A DNA stretch of 64,000 bases from Pinus tabuliformis. Lineage: Eukaryota > Streptophyta > Pinopsida > Pinales > Pinaceae. Location: the NCBI GenBank assembly GCA_031772625.1, contig CM062816.1, positions 633,113,269 through 633,177,268 of the forward strand, read 5' to 3'. The position numbers were made by a program, and so were the translations under genes. This document shows, piece after piece, positions 35,041 through 47,300 of this stretch (position 1 is the first letter of the stretch; each line of letters begins with the position of its first letter). The notes under the pieces were generated by a model, which ran no database searches, had not been told where the DNA came from, and saw nothing but the letters and a program-made list of their open reading frames with translations.

Positions 35041-35580
35041 CCTGACGGCTTCATAAACTAAAATCGAGCTTCACATAGGCATACGAGGTGTCATTCTCAT
35101 CCTGAAATACTGACAACATTATCACATCCCAAATGGATTGCTTGGATTGCTTCTCTTAGATGGAGACTTCAGGTTTCTTTGATTCCTCCAGAGCCAGTTT
35201 CATAGCCTAACAACTTGAAAAAATTCCAATACCTTCTGATTTATCTTATTTACCTACTAAAGTTACAGAACTTCTTTCTAAGGGACTAAATCTACAAATT
35301 TCCTTACTATTCCATCAACAGGGTCCTTTCAACTTCTTGTGTCCCTTTCAGAATCATTTTATACGTAAGTAGAGCTTAAATCACAAATACATGGACATAA
35401 AATTGGAGATTTTATATCCTCTGTTATTCATAGCTACCTTTATACTTTTGATCAACCTGAGGAGGAGCTTAGTATTTATACAAATCCTTTATCATTTCAA
35501 GATCAAGGGAATATTGTTCCTAAAGTTGAAAAGCTAATCATTCACCCTCAATTTTCAAAAAAATCCTATAATATCAGAGA

Positions 35581-36481
35581 AATTATCCCCTAAGAAAATT
35601 ACAATTCTTAAACCACCAAGTTCACATCCAATTATGGGTAGTGTAGGACCAATTGTGGCAACCATATATGCAGCGTTAGTGCTACCACCAAAAAATCAAA
35701 TTAATGATTTTCCTTAAGGTTATTGAAAATATTGCGTAGCTATAATGGGGAAACAGGACGAAATGTAAAATATAATTTATCTGTATTTTTGGATTTTGCA
35801 GGTAATATGAATATTGAAAATGAAGATGTATATATGAGGCTATTTGTTTAGTCATTGGAAGGAAATGTAGGATTTGGTTTAGCTAGTTACAACCAAATTC
35901 TATTCATACATGGGCAACGTTAACCAATGTTTTCATAAATCAATGGGGAATAAAGAAGGATCATGTTTATTATTTAAATAAGTTAGAGGACCTCAAAAGG
36001 AGTCCTACAGAACCTGTGTCATATTTCATCAAGAGGTTTAATAAAATTTACAATAATATGCCTTAATATTTTAAACTTCCAATCATTGTGGCAACGGTTA
36101 GATTTTATGAGTCTTTTGATGATGATTTTTCTCTAATGTTGAGAGAAAGAAAATCTGGGACTTTGGCAGACATGCAAACTGATGCAATAGAAGTTAAGGC
36201 TAACAAAGAAGCATCAAGTAAATTAAGAGAAAAATAAGATAAAGAAGAAATAAAATTGAAGGCAAGAACATAAATTGGTTCATCTTCAAAAATTAAGGAA
36301 GAGGAACATAAAATTGATGAAATCACTTCAATGTTAAGAACCCTGTCTAATAGGACATCAAGGATAAAGGCATAACTTATAAAAGTGTAAAAAAATATGA
36401 GTAGACCTATGGGACCCTATACAAGACCTTTTCAACCACATATTTTACAAAGGGAAATGCAAAATACTGATGAGTAGATTT
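35581..36481 (+). pseudogene. G4 Gag, 5' part
   Basis: Plus strand, several frames: SHPIMGSVGPIVATIYAALV, VKYNLSVFLDFAGNMNIENE, DVYMRLFV-SLEGNVGF, then KLEDLKRSPTEPVSYFIKRF and RFYESFDDDFSLMLRERKSG. This is the retrotransposon Gag core. A Lys/Glu-rich helical tail (EVKANKEASSKLREK) and a basic RPMGPYTRPFQPH segment follow. The text is cut by the C2 3' LTR. Confidence 0.75.
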
Positions 36482-36657
36482 TTTCAAACTAGGAGGTAAC
36501 TCCTCAAATCAATTCATATTATTCATTCACGTTGTTCATTATTACATACAACAGGGAATGACTGTTCAGTTCATCTCCTAGTGACTCTCCATATTTTCTA
36601 TTATTTATTTACATTAATTATAGTTGTGCACCCAATCCTCATGATTAGGTGTCAACG
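36482..36657 (-). repeat. 3' LTR of C2
   Basis: 176 bp. On the minus strand it begins CGTTGACACCTAATCA (TGTTGACACC in the partner) and contains GAGTTACCTC near its end. It aligns with 62248-62423 along its whole length. Confidence 0.85.
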
Positions 36658-36669
36658 TTTCCCCCTTAA
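36658..36669 (-). other. Polypurine tract of C2
   Basis: Minus strand TTAAGGGGGAAA directly before the LTR start. Confidence 0.8.
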
Positions 36670-36679
36670 TTTGAAGGGT

Positions 36680-38200
36680 CATTGGTGAGTCCAAGCATCG
36701 TTATGAGTCTTTCAAGCTTTTCTCTTCCAAACGCTTTGGTGAAGATGTCTGCAATTTTCTCATCAGTGGAACAATGGCGGAGATGGATTTTTTTGGCCTT
36801 AACATGATGTCAAGTCAGATGATATTTAGTATTGATGTGCTTCATTCGATCATGGAACTTTGGGTTCTTGGCCAACTTTATTGTCGAGGTATTTTCAATC
36901 ATGAGTCGAGTCGATTGTACTTGTTTTACCTGCAAATATTCAAGAATTTTCTTGAGCCATACAATTTATTTTGTTTCCTCAACTGTTGCCACATATTTTG
37001 CTTCTGTTGTGGAATCTTCTGAAACTACTTTTTGTGTGATCTCCAGGAGATAGCTCCTATTCCAAGACTCATAGCATAACCTGAATTAGATACCCCAATT
37101 TCTTTGTCTCCATCAAAGTCTGAATCAGAGTATTCAATCAAGCTGATGTCGCCCACCTATGTATATTTGATTCCAAAGTCTTGAGTTCCCTTCAAGTACT
37201 TTAGAACTGTTTTTGCAGTAGACCAATGTCCCTCACAAGGCTTTTGTATAAACCTGGAGAGGATTCCAACATCAAATGAAATGTCTGATCTAGTAGTAGT
37301 TAGGTAGTTGAGACTTCCTACAAGCTATCTATACTTTGTTGCATCCTCAAATTTTTCCTTCAATGGATGTGAGCTTTAATTTTTGTTCCATTGGAGTAAT
37401 CAGAGGATTGCATTCATTCATGCCAAACCTATTCAACAGATCTCCAATGTACTTCTTTTGAGAAAGGAATATGGACTTTATATGTTGAGTTACTTCAATA
37501 CCAAGATAGTAATGAACATAGCCCAAATCAGTTATTTCAAAACCTTTCCTCAATTCCTTCTTTATGGATGCAATGTACCTTTAATTTTTCCTTGTCATCA
37601 AAAAATCATCTACATCTACCACAAGATATAAAAAAAAAATTCCAGCCTTCTTGAAAAATAAAGCTGCATCATCGAGATCATAATGTTTGAAATTGAGTTT
37701 CAGAAGATGCTCAATTAGTTTCTCATAGCAAGCTCACTGTGATTGTTTGAGGCCATACAATGATTTCACAAGTTTGCATACTTTATGTTCATGTCCTTTC
37801 ACAACAAATCATTTAGGTTGGGACATAAAAACATTATCTTTTATATCTCCATTCAAGAAAGCAGTTTTTACATCCATTTGATGGACTTTTCAATTGTTCT
37901 GAGCTGCTAGGGAAAAAAGTGTCTGAATGGTAGCCCATTGTGCTATGGGGACAAAAGTATCCTCATAATAAACCCCTTTCTTCTATGCAAAACCTTTTAC
38001 CACAAGCCTAGCTTTGTGCTTGATAAGTGAGCCATCAACTTTATACTTGTTCTTGTAGACCCACTTGCAGCCAATTGGTTTTGTTCCCAATGGAGGATCA
38101 ACTAGCTTCCAAGTGCCATGCTTTATCAGGGCATCATACTCCTTTTGCATCACTTCTTTCCATTCATCATGAGAAGCAGCTTCTTTGAAGGAATTTAGTT
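36680..38200 (-). pseudogene. C2 reverse transcriptase and RNase H, degraded
   Basis: Minus strand: KLVDPPLGTKPIGCKWVYKN, HQMDVKTAFLNGDIKDNVFM, CKLVKSLYGLKQSQ, then LVVDVDDFLMT where the active site YVDD reads DVDD. FEITDLGYVHYYLGIEVTQH (37347-37553) is the following conserved block. RNase H is recognised by YSDSDFDGDKEIGVSNSGY and the broken ISWRSHKK near 37000-37130. Many stops. Confidence 0.8.
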
Positions 38201-39510
38201 AAAAATATGTAGACAAATTCAATTCACAATCATAAGAAATATCCATATCAACAAGTGAATCAAAGTCATCTACATCACCTCCATTTTGATGATTTGAATT
38301 TCTAGTTCCTGTCTTTCCAACTGCATCAAGATGAACACTTTCAAGTCTCTTTGTCGGCCACTTTGGGAGACCTTTCTGAGATGGTCTAGGCTGCTTCGTT
38401 GATTGAGTTGGGACTGAATCAAGATTGAATCTCCCAATTTTATCAATCACATCACTCAAAGTATCATCTGTTGTTGGAGTTTCATGTGGGGGAGAGTGCT
38501 TCAGAAGAAGATTCCACAGGTTGATCTAGTATAGGAATCCCCGCTTCAAGATGTGGAATCTAATTATCAAATTCTTGAAATGATTTTGCATTTGTGAATC
38601 TATCCAAGCGATCAAGTTGTCGCTCAACAACATTGTCAGTTTTAGATGATTCAAGAAATATTACATCTCTAGATACAACAAAATTTTTATTGACTTTATC
38701 ATAGAGACGATATGCTTTGGAGGTGTTTGAATACCCTAGAGAGATGCACTTATGATTTCTTGCACCAATTTTGTTTCTATGTACCTTTGGCATCAAAGCA
38801 TAACATGTGGAACTAAAGACCTTGAGATGCTTTAGCAAACGAATGTGCCCATACCACATTTCATAAGGATTCTTGTTTCTAATAGCATTAGATGGACATC
38901 TATTCTTTACATATACAACACATAGAACTGCATCAGCCCAAAACATCAATTTTACATTTTTTAAAAACATCATGGAGTGTACCATATTTAAAATTTTCCT
39001 ATTCATCCTTTCAGCTACTCCGTTTTGTTGAGGATTATAAGGCCCAATTGTTTGATGTTTGATCCCATGTTGGCGAAGATAGTTTTCAAATTCATTTGAA
39101 GTGTATTATTTTCCATTATCAATGTGAATAGAGCCAATATGATATTGTGCATCATTTTCAATCCATGTATGAAAGTTCTTGAATGTTTGAAAAGCATCAG
39201 ATTTGTTCTTCAATAAATAAACCCAACACATTCTGGTGTAGTCATCAATAAATGCCATCACATATTTATTTCCATTTGCAGAAGGAGTAGGCATTGGACC
39301 ACATAAATATGAATGAATGAGTTCAATTTTTCTATGTGCTCTTGAATGTGAATCATGAAAAGGTTGTTTGGTATGCTTTCCTAGAATGTAAGAATCACAT
39401 TGCTTAAGTTTCCTAGGAATTGTAGGCAAACTAGTAACACCATTTTTCTTCAACAAGTAGAGGATGTCATAGTTCAAGTGTCCAAATCTAGCATGCCATA
39501 ATAAACTTGA
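38199..39510 (-). pseudogene. C2 integrase, degraded
   Basis: Minus strand. The zinc-binding part ends KLKQCDSYILGKHTKQPFHD. The core gives YVMAFIDDYTRMCWVYLLKN and IGSIHIDNGK, both catalytic Asp regions. ETTPYNPQQ-like and ERMNRKILNM text near 39000 carries the Glu. The C-terminal part is the 148-codon open piece 38560-39006 (LLKHLKVFSSTCYALMPKVH, HKCISLGYSNTSKAYRLYD). Main pieces are 39106-39477 and 38560-39006. An acidic, variable linker at 38199-38459 leads to RT. Confidence 0.82.
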
Positions 39511-39855
39511 TGGAAATGTACGTTCTTCATAATGAGAATTGTATGAGACATTTTTTGCATGAGCAGAGGTACGCTATAGCTTGATAAGCCTTTCTTCTTC
39601 TATCCTCGTCATGACAAGTGAGTGGTATAAAGCTTTTCTCACCGCAAGCTTACCATAAAACATATGAATGGAGTGCCCTTGCTGGTTGATGTGTACCAAG
39701 GACAACTAGTTTCTCGTCAGCTGTGGGAGATATAGAATATGATGCAAAAGAAAGTTTGGAAGACCATGCAAATTAAGACTGATTATGCCAAGCCCTAATG
39801 GCTTGAGTTTTGATTTGTCTACAAAGTATACAACTCCATCAACATTGTCAGTAAA

Positions 39856-40080
39856 TTATTCAAAAAAATCTCTTCTAAAATTCATGTGGTAAGTTGCTCC
39901 TGAATCAAGAAACCAATCATTTTTCCAAGAAGCAAGTGAAGCATTAAATAAGCCTTTATTTACTCCAATATTACAGTGTGCCACAACATAGTGAGTAGAT
40001 TCATGTGCTTTACCTTTGTCTTTGTCATTAATTTTACCTTTGGGTTGATTTCTTTCCTTCTTATTTCTGTCCCAAAGCAA
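39856..40080 (-). pseudogene. C2 aspartic protease
   Basis: Minus strand frame ending WFLDSGATYHMNFRRDFFE: the catalytic D-S-G-A is intact. A Lys-rich linker from Gag precedes it. Text after 39856 is frame-broken (KIIDNVDGVVYFVDKSKLKP). Confidence 0.82.
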
Positions 40081-40089
40081 CTTGCATGT

Positions 40090-40900
40090 GGATGCATCAC
40101 GTGATCCATCTATTTTGCAGCATATTCAGTGCAAATCTAACTTTTCTCCTTAAGAGTGTCTGCCTTCCCTACCTCTGAAATTTCTTCCCCTTCCTCTGGA
40201 AGAATCTTGAGCAAGATTATTTTCTCTATGAGAAAGGCACACAGCCTCTTCAAAAGACTTAGGAGTTGTCTTCTTGCTAAAAGATTTCTCTCTTTCAGCA
40301 ATTTTTTTCACAAGGGAGTCAAAGGTAATATATTTGAGGTTTCCATTTGCTTGCATTGACTCAAGATAATTTGAGTAAGTGGGGTAAAGTTCCTTGAGAA
40401 AAGATATCAGAGGAATATCCAGTTCAACATTAGTGACTTTGATATCATGCATTATAGATTTTACTTCTGATGCAAGAGCAAGAGGATCGTTATTTTGTAA
40501 TGCAAGGGTGAAGAGTTTAATCATGAGCTGAACAACTTCAAGTGTAGAGTGTGAGTCATATAGTTCCTTCATTTTTGTAAGGCTTCAAAAGAATTTGAAA
40601 ATGGTGAAATATGGCAACTCACCTCTTCATTTATTGATGTTGCAATAAATGCATAGGCCTTGCTATTCTTATTTTCCAAAATGGTGAACTCCTTGTCTAA
40701 GGTACGATGTTCTGGCTCTTTTTCTCTGTCTCCAACACACACTTCTTTCCACAACTCATTGAAAATGAGGGCATGTTTATCTTCAGGGACCACTCAGGAT
40801 AGTTCTCCTTGCCAATGAGAACTACTCCCACAATAGATATGATTGAATGCATTCTTAAAATAAGGACTATGTGCTTCAAAATAATGCAACCTTATTCTTC
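40090..40900 (-). pseudogene. C2 Gag
   Basis: Minus strand, in three overlapping frames: LIGKENYPEWSLKI near 40830, then the open pieces 40569-40793 and 40150-40572. These contain SKAYAFIATSINEEVSCHI, LKELYDSHSTLEVVQLMIKL and SFLKELYPTYSNYLESMQ, a copia UBN2-type Gag. It ends with an Arg/Gly stretch (DSSRGRGRNFRGREGRHS). The zinc knuckle just downstream is degraded (ICCKIDGSRDASTC). Only two frameshifts separate it into pieces. Confidence 0.82.
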
Positions 40901-41354
40901 CTTCTTGATTAGGTAAGAAATTGATTTAATATACAAAGAGAAAAGTTATATTCTATCCATACAGAATATCACCACTCGTATAATATTATTATATGACCAC
41001 TCACCATTAATAATATATGAGATACGATCAAATACCATTGTATTTTCAACCTTCTTTCATATGATATATCAAGCATTCATGTCCTCGACATTAAAAAGGA
41101 ACCACTAATCACACCATTTTAATGCATAAATCTTATAGTACACTCACTGCACCATGCACTATATAAGGCTAACCATACAAAAGTTTCAAACCTCTATCAT
41201 ACAATATATATGTTGACTAGTCTTCAAAAGAAAATAGAGTATCAAGTGATATATAAATTTCAACTCTTAGTTAACATGTATGCACATGCCACATAGTCTT
41301 AAAAAAAAAATCGACTTACACTATATGCAACACTCTAGAGTATTTCAATCCACC
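40901..41354 (-). other. C2 leader, part next to gag
   Basis: AT-rich, no ORF. Its last bases, CCACC (41350-41354), are the left TSD of G3. Continues at 61494. Confidence 0.55.
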
Positions 41355-44300
41355 TGTTATTACTCAGGTTGTTCCCAAAAGTTGTAAGTAAGGGAATACA
41401 GTTGAGGTAACCATAGACCAATATTTTATATACAGATTCTAGCCAATCTGCATCCAGAGAGGGCTCTCTCTTTATGATTTAGCTTTGTTTTAAGGTATAT
41501 TAGGCTAGCTATGAAGTGCAAGGGTTTTGTTTTGAGTTTGGTTGGAGGGATGGGGATTCAATAGTACAGTGTGGTAAGAAAGGAAGAGTTTCAGTCCATT
41601 GGGCACGATGGAGTCAAAGAAGGATAGCTTGCTGGATTAGGTTTCTTATCAGAGGAGGTATCATAGAGCAAGGTACTCAAATATGGAACAATTTATAGGC
41701 TGGAATCAGATGGAATCGAGTCAATTGGGTGAAGGACAGTTAATAATCCTTCATCATATTTGACAGAGGGAAAATGGATGATTACTACTAAGGAGCAATT
41801 AAGAATTCCTTAGCAAATATTCAAGATGAAAGAATTAGGGGAAATAGGAGTAATTAAGAATTCATTGTTTATTCTAATTCTGAAGAAAACATAGAAAACA
41901 AAAAAGATTGAAGACAGAGTGTAGTCAAGCAAATTCTGAATTATTTTTTTTCTTTATTGTTCAGATCATGAAACATAGATGGTATAATAAACATACAAAC
42001 TGTAAAACACAAGTTAGAAGGGACTTATTGATCCATAAGATGATTCAAGAATTATGTAACATGGTCCTTAGCATCAATTCTTCATTCATTAAGCCAGACA
42101 AAGATGGTTCCAATAGCCTTTTATTCCAGGGAACTTTAGTATTACAGTCAGAAACTATGAACATCCACCAATCAACCCCGAATACTTTGCCTAGGGGGTA
42201 TTTATATAAAAATATCAAATATATTACAAAATATCTGATAGAAATAATATTTGGAGATGATTAATGCGTTTTACAAAGATAGAGACAGATAGTCTCGGAA
42301 ACAGGGAAACAATAAATTGATGCTATGCTGGCCACTCCGTCTTTATGATTTGTATCGGAGGTAGGTTCTACAAGTTGGTTTGCAGCTGTCTTCCACTGAT
42401 ATTCCACACTGGCTGCTCCGTCGTTGCTGGACATCCTTTGATCGTGATCAAATATACTTTGACATGCTTGAGCCTCATTTATCTCTGTTTGTCTTTATCA
42501 CGGAAAAATAAACCAAAATGTTTGTCTTATCCAAGAGGAATTTAGAAGATCCCCAACATGTCTTCCCACCACTATTGATCTGGCAATTTATGCCTCTGAA
42601 GTTTTCTCAGTGTTTCATCAGCTTCTGTATATCTAACAAAATTAGGCTGGAGCTGAAACAGATGTTTCACCTCATGTTCAATATAAAATAATTTTTCTAA
42701 ATTATCATAGAGACTCTGGCTTGAGGGAAGTGCTTTTTCTCCTAAAGCACTTGTTGATTAATTAACCTGATCAACAACATATGTGTTCAACTTATGTGTA
42801 TAATCTATGTGTCTCATTAGCCTGCCATTATTTCCTAAAATACTTGTCAGTCCTTTATCCTGCAAAATTGTAAATCTTTGTAAGAAAGAAATGATTTCTA
42901 CTTGCATGTCTTACAACCTTTTTTCTAAATTCTGCATTATAGTTTTCTTGGTTAGAACTCTTTTGATATCCAAAATGGTGCCTGTCCTGTCTGGGATGTT
43001 GAGCTGTTCCAGTTGTTCTCTGTTTCTATAATTCAAAAAATGAATGAACCTGTTGGCTTGATTAGGCATTTGTCCTAATAAAGATCTTCCTTTTTGGATT
43101 TCTCCATGTGCTGCATTTACCAAGTCGATCTGCTCATAAATTATCTGGATAGATGGCCAAACATCACTAAGGGATTGAGTGATGTTGGTCCAAAGGATTC
43201 CTTTGATTTCTGCTAGAGGCTTGCCCATAGTGAGATCCTTCTCTAATGATCTGACTTTATTCTGCAATGCTTTAACCTCTCTTGTTTTCTCTGCCACACT
43301 AATTTTGGACTTATCATAACTCTGTTCTATTTTTGCCAATTTTTCCTTTACTTGCTTCAGCTCTAACACTTGGAGTTTCAGTTCCTCCATGGCTTTTATC
43401 AATTCTTTTGTGGTCATACTTGTGCTACTGCCTGGTGCTGTTGCTGAGCTACCTATGGTGATCTCTATTGTTGATGTTGGGATAGTGGGAGGCAATGTTG
43501 TTATACATGTGGAGGGGGTAGTAGTGACTGTTGGGACTACTTCAGGTGGCTTGGAGGTCGACTCTCCCTGCTTTTCTTGTAGATATTTATCCAATGCCTG
43601 CTCTGTCTCACTCAATCTCTCATTCAATCTCATGAGAAGGTCCATCATGTACTCTTCAGATTTCTGTTGTACAACTTCTGTAGTCTGTGGATGCATAGAA
43701 GGAGGCAATTTCAGTTGTTTTCTAAGGGTAGCAATGTCCTCTTCTTTCTTCTTCATCAGTGCCTTTATGCCTTTAGAATATTTGGGATCATGTCCCAGTT
43801 CAATAATGATCTCCTCCAAATATTTTATCATGTTGTCCTTAGCAAGAGAAGAGGCTTTCTCCAAATCTAGTTGAGCAGAGGTATTATTCAATGAGTTTTG
43901 CAATTTATGAGCTAACATAGCTTTATCAGCTAGTGTGGAGTATACCATCTCTCCAGTCTGTTTATGCAGCTTAATCTAGTCCATTGGATGCATATCCTTG
44001 GCCAAGACCTCCAGATTTGTCCTGATGTAATCGACTGCTGATTGTGGTTGTTGTACCTTGGTCTTGAAATAACTCATGATCATTTTTCCCTCCTTAATGT
44101 CATAGGCAAACATCAACCTTTGTTGGTCTTTGGGGGCCATCTTAAGATACTGGTCATAGGTAGATATCAACCTTTGCTGGTTTTTGGAGGCCATCTTAAG
44201 ATACTGGTCATAAATTTGCAGCCTCAGTGGGTCATTTCTAGCCTTTATCTCTGTGAATATTCTTTTGATGTCTGAGGCCTGTTTGCTTTGTGGCCTAGTG

Positions 44301-47300
44301 GATGAAACTTCCACACTATGTTGTCATTCTAGCTCCTGCCTGTATGAGCTAGTTGATGTCTCTATCACTGGGGAAGTCTACTGGTTTGCTGTCTTGTCCC
44401 CTTTTAAGCTTTCAGTTGTTTCTTCAAAGATTTCCTCTTCTGGCAAAGGATTGAGTCTTTGCCTTTTTTCCCCTGGTTGTTCTGCAAGCGCACTAGTAGG
44501 TGTGGCTTCTTCCCTGTCTATTTTCTTGCCTCTTTCCTCATTTATAGGAGTCTGTAATGTAGGAACCTCTGTTGTTTTGGTTTGGACTAGAGGAATTTTC
44601 CCTTGCTAACCAGTCATTGCTTGCTTCTCCATGTCTGCCACTTCCTTGCCCTTAGAAGAAACTGTAACTGGTGTGCTGATTTCTTGTACAGGCTGCTGTG
44701 AAGTTCCAGCAGAGGATGTACCAACTCCAGTTTGTTCAAGCAGTTTGAAAGATACCTGTCCAAAAGAGTCTAGGTCAAGGGTCTTTTCATAGCTTTTTCC
44801 ATCTTTTCTTACTCAGTAATTTCTTCTATTAATGTATCCTCTACCCACTCATCTTGATTAGCGAACTATTCAGTTTCAGGGATTCTATGATGTATATAAG
44901 CTGATAGCCTGTTTCTTACTTTTCTATCACTTATAAAGCTATTTGGGTCATATGGAACCCACCAGAAACTTTTCTTCAATTTAAGGTCTTCCCCTAATAT
45001 CTTATCAGCATCTTCCCATGCCTCCCTCTTATGGATGATAAAAGGGCCTAACTGGTTTTTTATTCTCAGCTGAGCCTTTTTCTTTGAATTTTAAAAGTGG
45101 GTTAAATCTGCATTGATAAGCTGCTTGAAATATTCCAGTGCAAATACTCTCATGGGCACATATTTGGGTAGCTTAAAAGGACACAGTTCAAATCCATATA
45201 TTCTAATTTTAGTGTGATTCTGGTAGAGGTACTAGTAACCTATCTTGTATTGTCTGGGAAGTTGTAAAATCTTCTTTATATCACCAAAGAGCCTAGGACG
45301 AGGAGCTCCTATCAATAGAGTTGAGGTTGGATGTACAAACAAGTCAATGAATTCACATTAGGTATAAGGGGATTCACAAACATTGTGAAAGACCGAGGTC
45401 AAGAAGATCACAGACCTCCGCTCTCCTTTGGAATCCATTTTCCTGATGGGAAATGAAAAGCTGTCTAGCTGATAATATAGTAGAAGGTGGTATATGAATG
45501 AGGTGTACTTGAAGACTCCTTCTCTATCCAGATTTATGAATTTCTCGTTGATTTTATTGGAAATGAAAGAGGCATAATCATATTTGACAGCAGGGGGTTG
45601 TCCTGGCGTAAACATTGACAACATAACTACGATGGTCTCATCAAAAAATTCACTGTTTTTGAATCCCAAGATAAGGGATATCATGTCAAGAATAAGCCTA
45701 CCTATTTCAGTGAACCAGGAATGCACATAGGGAGGTGGGCCTTAGGGCTGGCAATCTGGTTTCATGAATAATTAAGCAATCTGGGTTATTTTTGAATTGG
45801 GAAATTGAGAGCCTTGCTCAAGAAAAAATCCCATGGAAAGAGGAGCAAGGGGCTGAGTGGGATGGAAGTGTAACATCTCATTGATAGATTAAACAGTTAT
45901 GTAAAAGAGAACAGTTTGCGATGGTGTCATAACTGCTTTATTGACAGGATCATAGTTGTCACATCAATGGTGAATAATATCTTGGAAAACATTAACTGAG
46001 GGAAGGTAATACCTGGGAAGATTAGATTCCCATATTCCATAGATATCAGAGTTTCTTAGATGACTATTCCTAATTCAGCAAAATGCCTGGAGATGGTTCA
46101 TATTACCAGATAACTCTTTTATTTGAAAATCTTTGTCAGCCAAGGGTAACCAATCTAGGTCTGTATGAGGCGCATTGAGGGGCGTGATGTTCAGGGCTAC
46201 GGAAGCTTCCATGTTTGGTTCTTGTGTTTTCAAACTGGAGGTCGGGCTTCTATAGGAAAATGGGAAAAACAATAGTTTTTGGTGTCTTTGTATGGAAACT
46301 GTGGACTGTTTTCAGCTTGAATTTGGCTCTTTTAGGTAAAATTCCCAGAGGAAAATCAAAATTACAAGGTAACTAGTCGAATGGATAAATACCTGGCTTA
46401 AGGAGATGAATTGAGCAATTGGAAGTTGAAATGACTGATGGCAGAGCGCGTCGTTGTGGTTTCTTTGGCAGGGTGGTGGACTGTATGCTCGTGCAATCAA
46501 CTACACATAATTTGCATGGAAGGATGCTCGCAGAGAAAAATGACGAAAATGACATTTTCTTGTGTTTTTAGTGAAATTTTTGTTTGGCGGGGTTCTTTGG
46601 CATTTATTGCATGGCTGACATCATAGTGATGGGACGTTTTGTCATGAAGCAGAGGGTGGTAAGCGGTTTCCCGTCGCACCACTTATCGGCTCGAGTGGTT
46701 TCGAACGGGAGGGCCTCAAGTAGCACGGGTGGTCAACACGCATCCTGGGTATGAGGGAAATACCGCCGGATCCCCAGGAGTTAACGATCAGATGAGAAAG
46801 GGGTCACGATATGTGCGTAGGTCGTTGGATGAATGGAGCCCCGATCTGATGGTTGACGGCATTGGGATATGGAAAACGGTTAATGTGCGGGGCCCGATCA
46901 TTTTATTGGTTATTGGGGTTGTGGTTAAGCTATTAATTAACCAGATGTTAATTAATTATTTGAATGGCGCGATAATAGGTTATTAAAAGGTTTCGGATAA
47001 ACCTTTCAATTCCTTTTGTACAGTGATATATGACTATAGTTTAGCCAGTGGGTAGGAAAAATAAATATTGGGTTTTCTTTAATGCATTAATATAATATGG
47101 GAAAGGGGAATAAGTATACGGAGTTATATAATAATGTCAATAGTTAATATGAGTTTATGAAATAAATGGTGCTAACTATAATGTTAGCAACTTAACACTT
47201 GACACTTAGGCCGAAGGAGGTTTACACAAGAAATGTGGCTCTTCCTCCTAGGTAAAATAGAGTTTTACTTAGGCATTTGCTGAAAAATGGGATGAGTGAT

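Larger units (their letters stand above)
32091..35580. other. No recognised gene; repeats only
   Basis: About 3.5 kb between C3 and the readable Gag of G4. It holds the 62-bp repeat, the AC/AT microsatellite and the 198-bp duplication listed separately. The 87-codon + frame at 33757-34020 has no recognisable content. The 5' LTR and PBS of G4 should be here or further left, but I could not define them without the 3' LTR. TGTGGGAGGAGGG at 34022 and a TATA-like stretch near 34070 are weak LTR-start candidates. Confidence 0.5.

Noticed and set aside
43389..43874. 161-codon + strand frame as a gene
   Set aside because: It is the complement of the coiled-coil part of the LTR ORF and has no content of its own.
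44253..44609. 118-codon + strand frame, with a similar one at 57652-58008
   Set aside because: Antisense of the LTR ORF linker in both LTRs; conserved only because the sense strand is.
46729..46986. 85-codon + strand frame as a small gene
   Set aside because: It lies in the non-coding 5' part of the LTR; the matching place in the other LTR (near 60125-60310) is not open in the same way.
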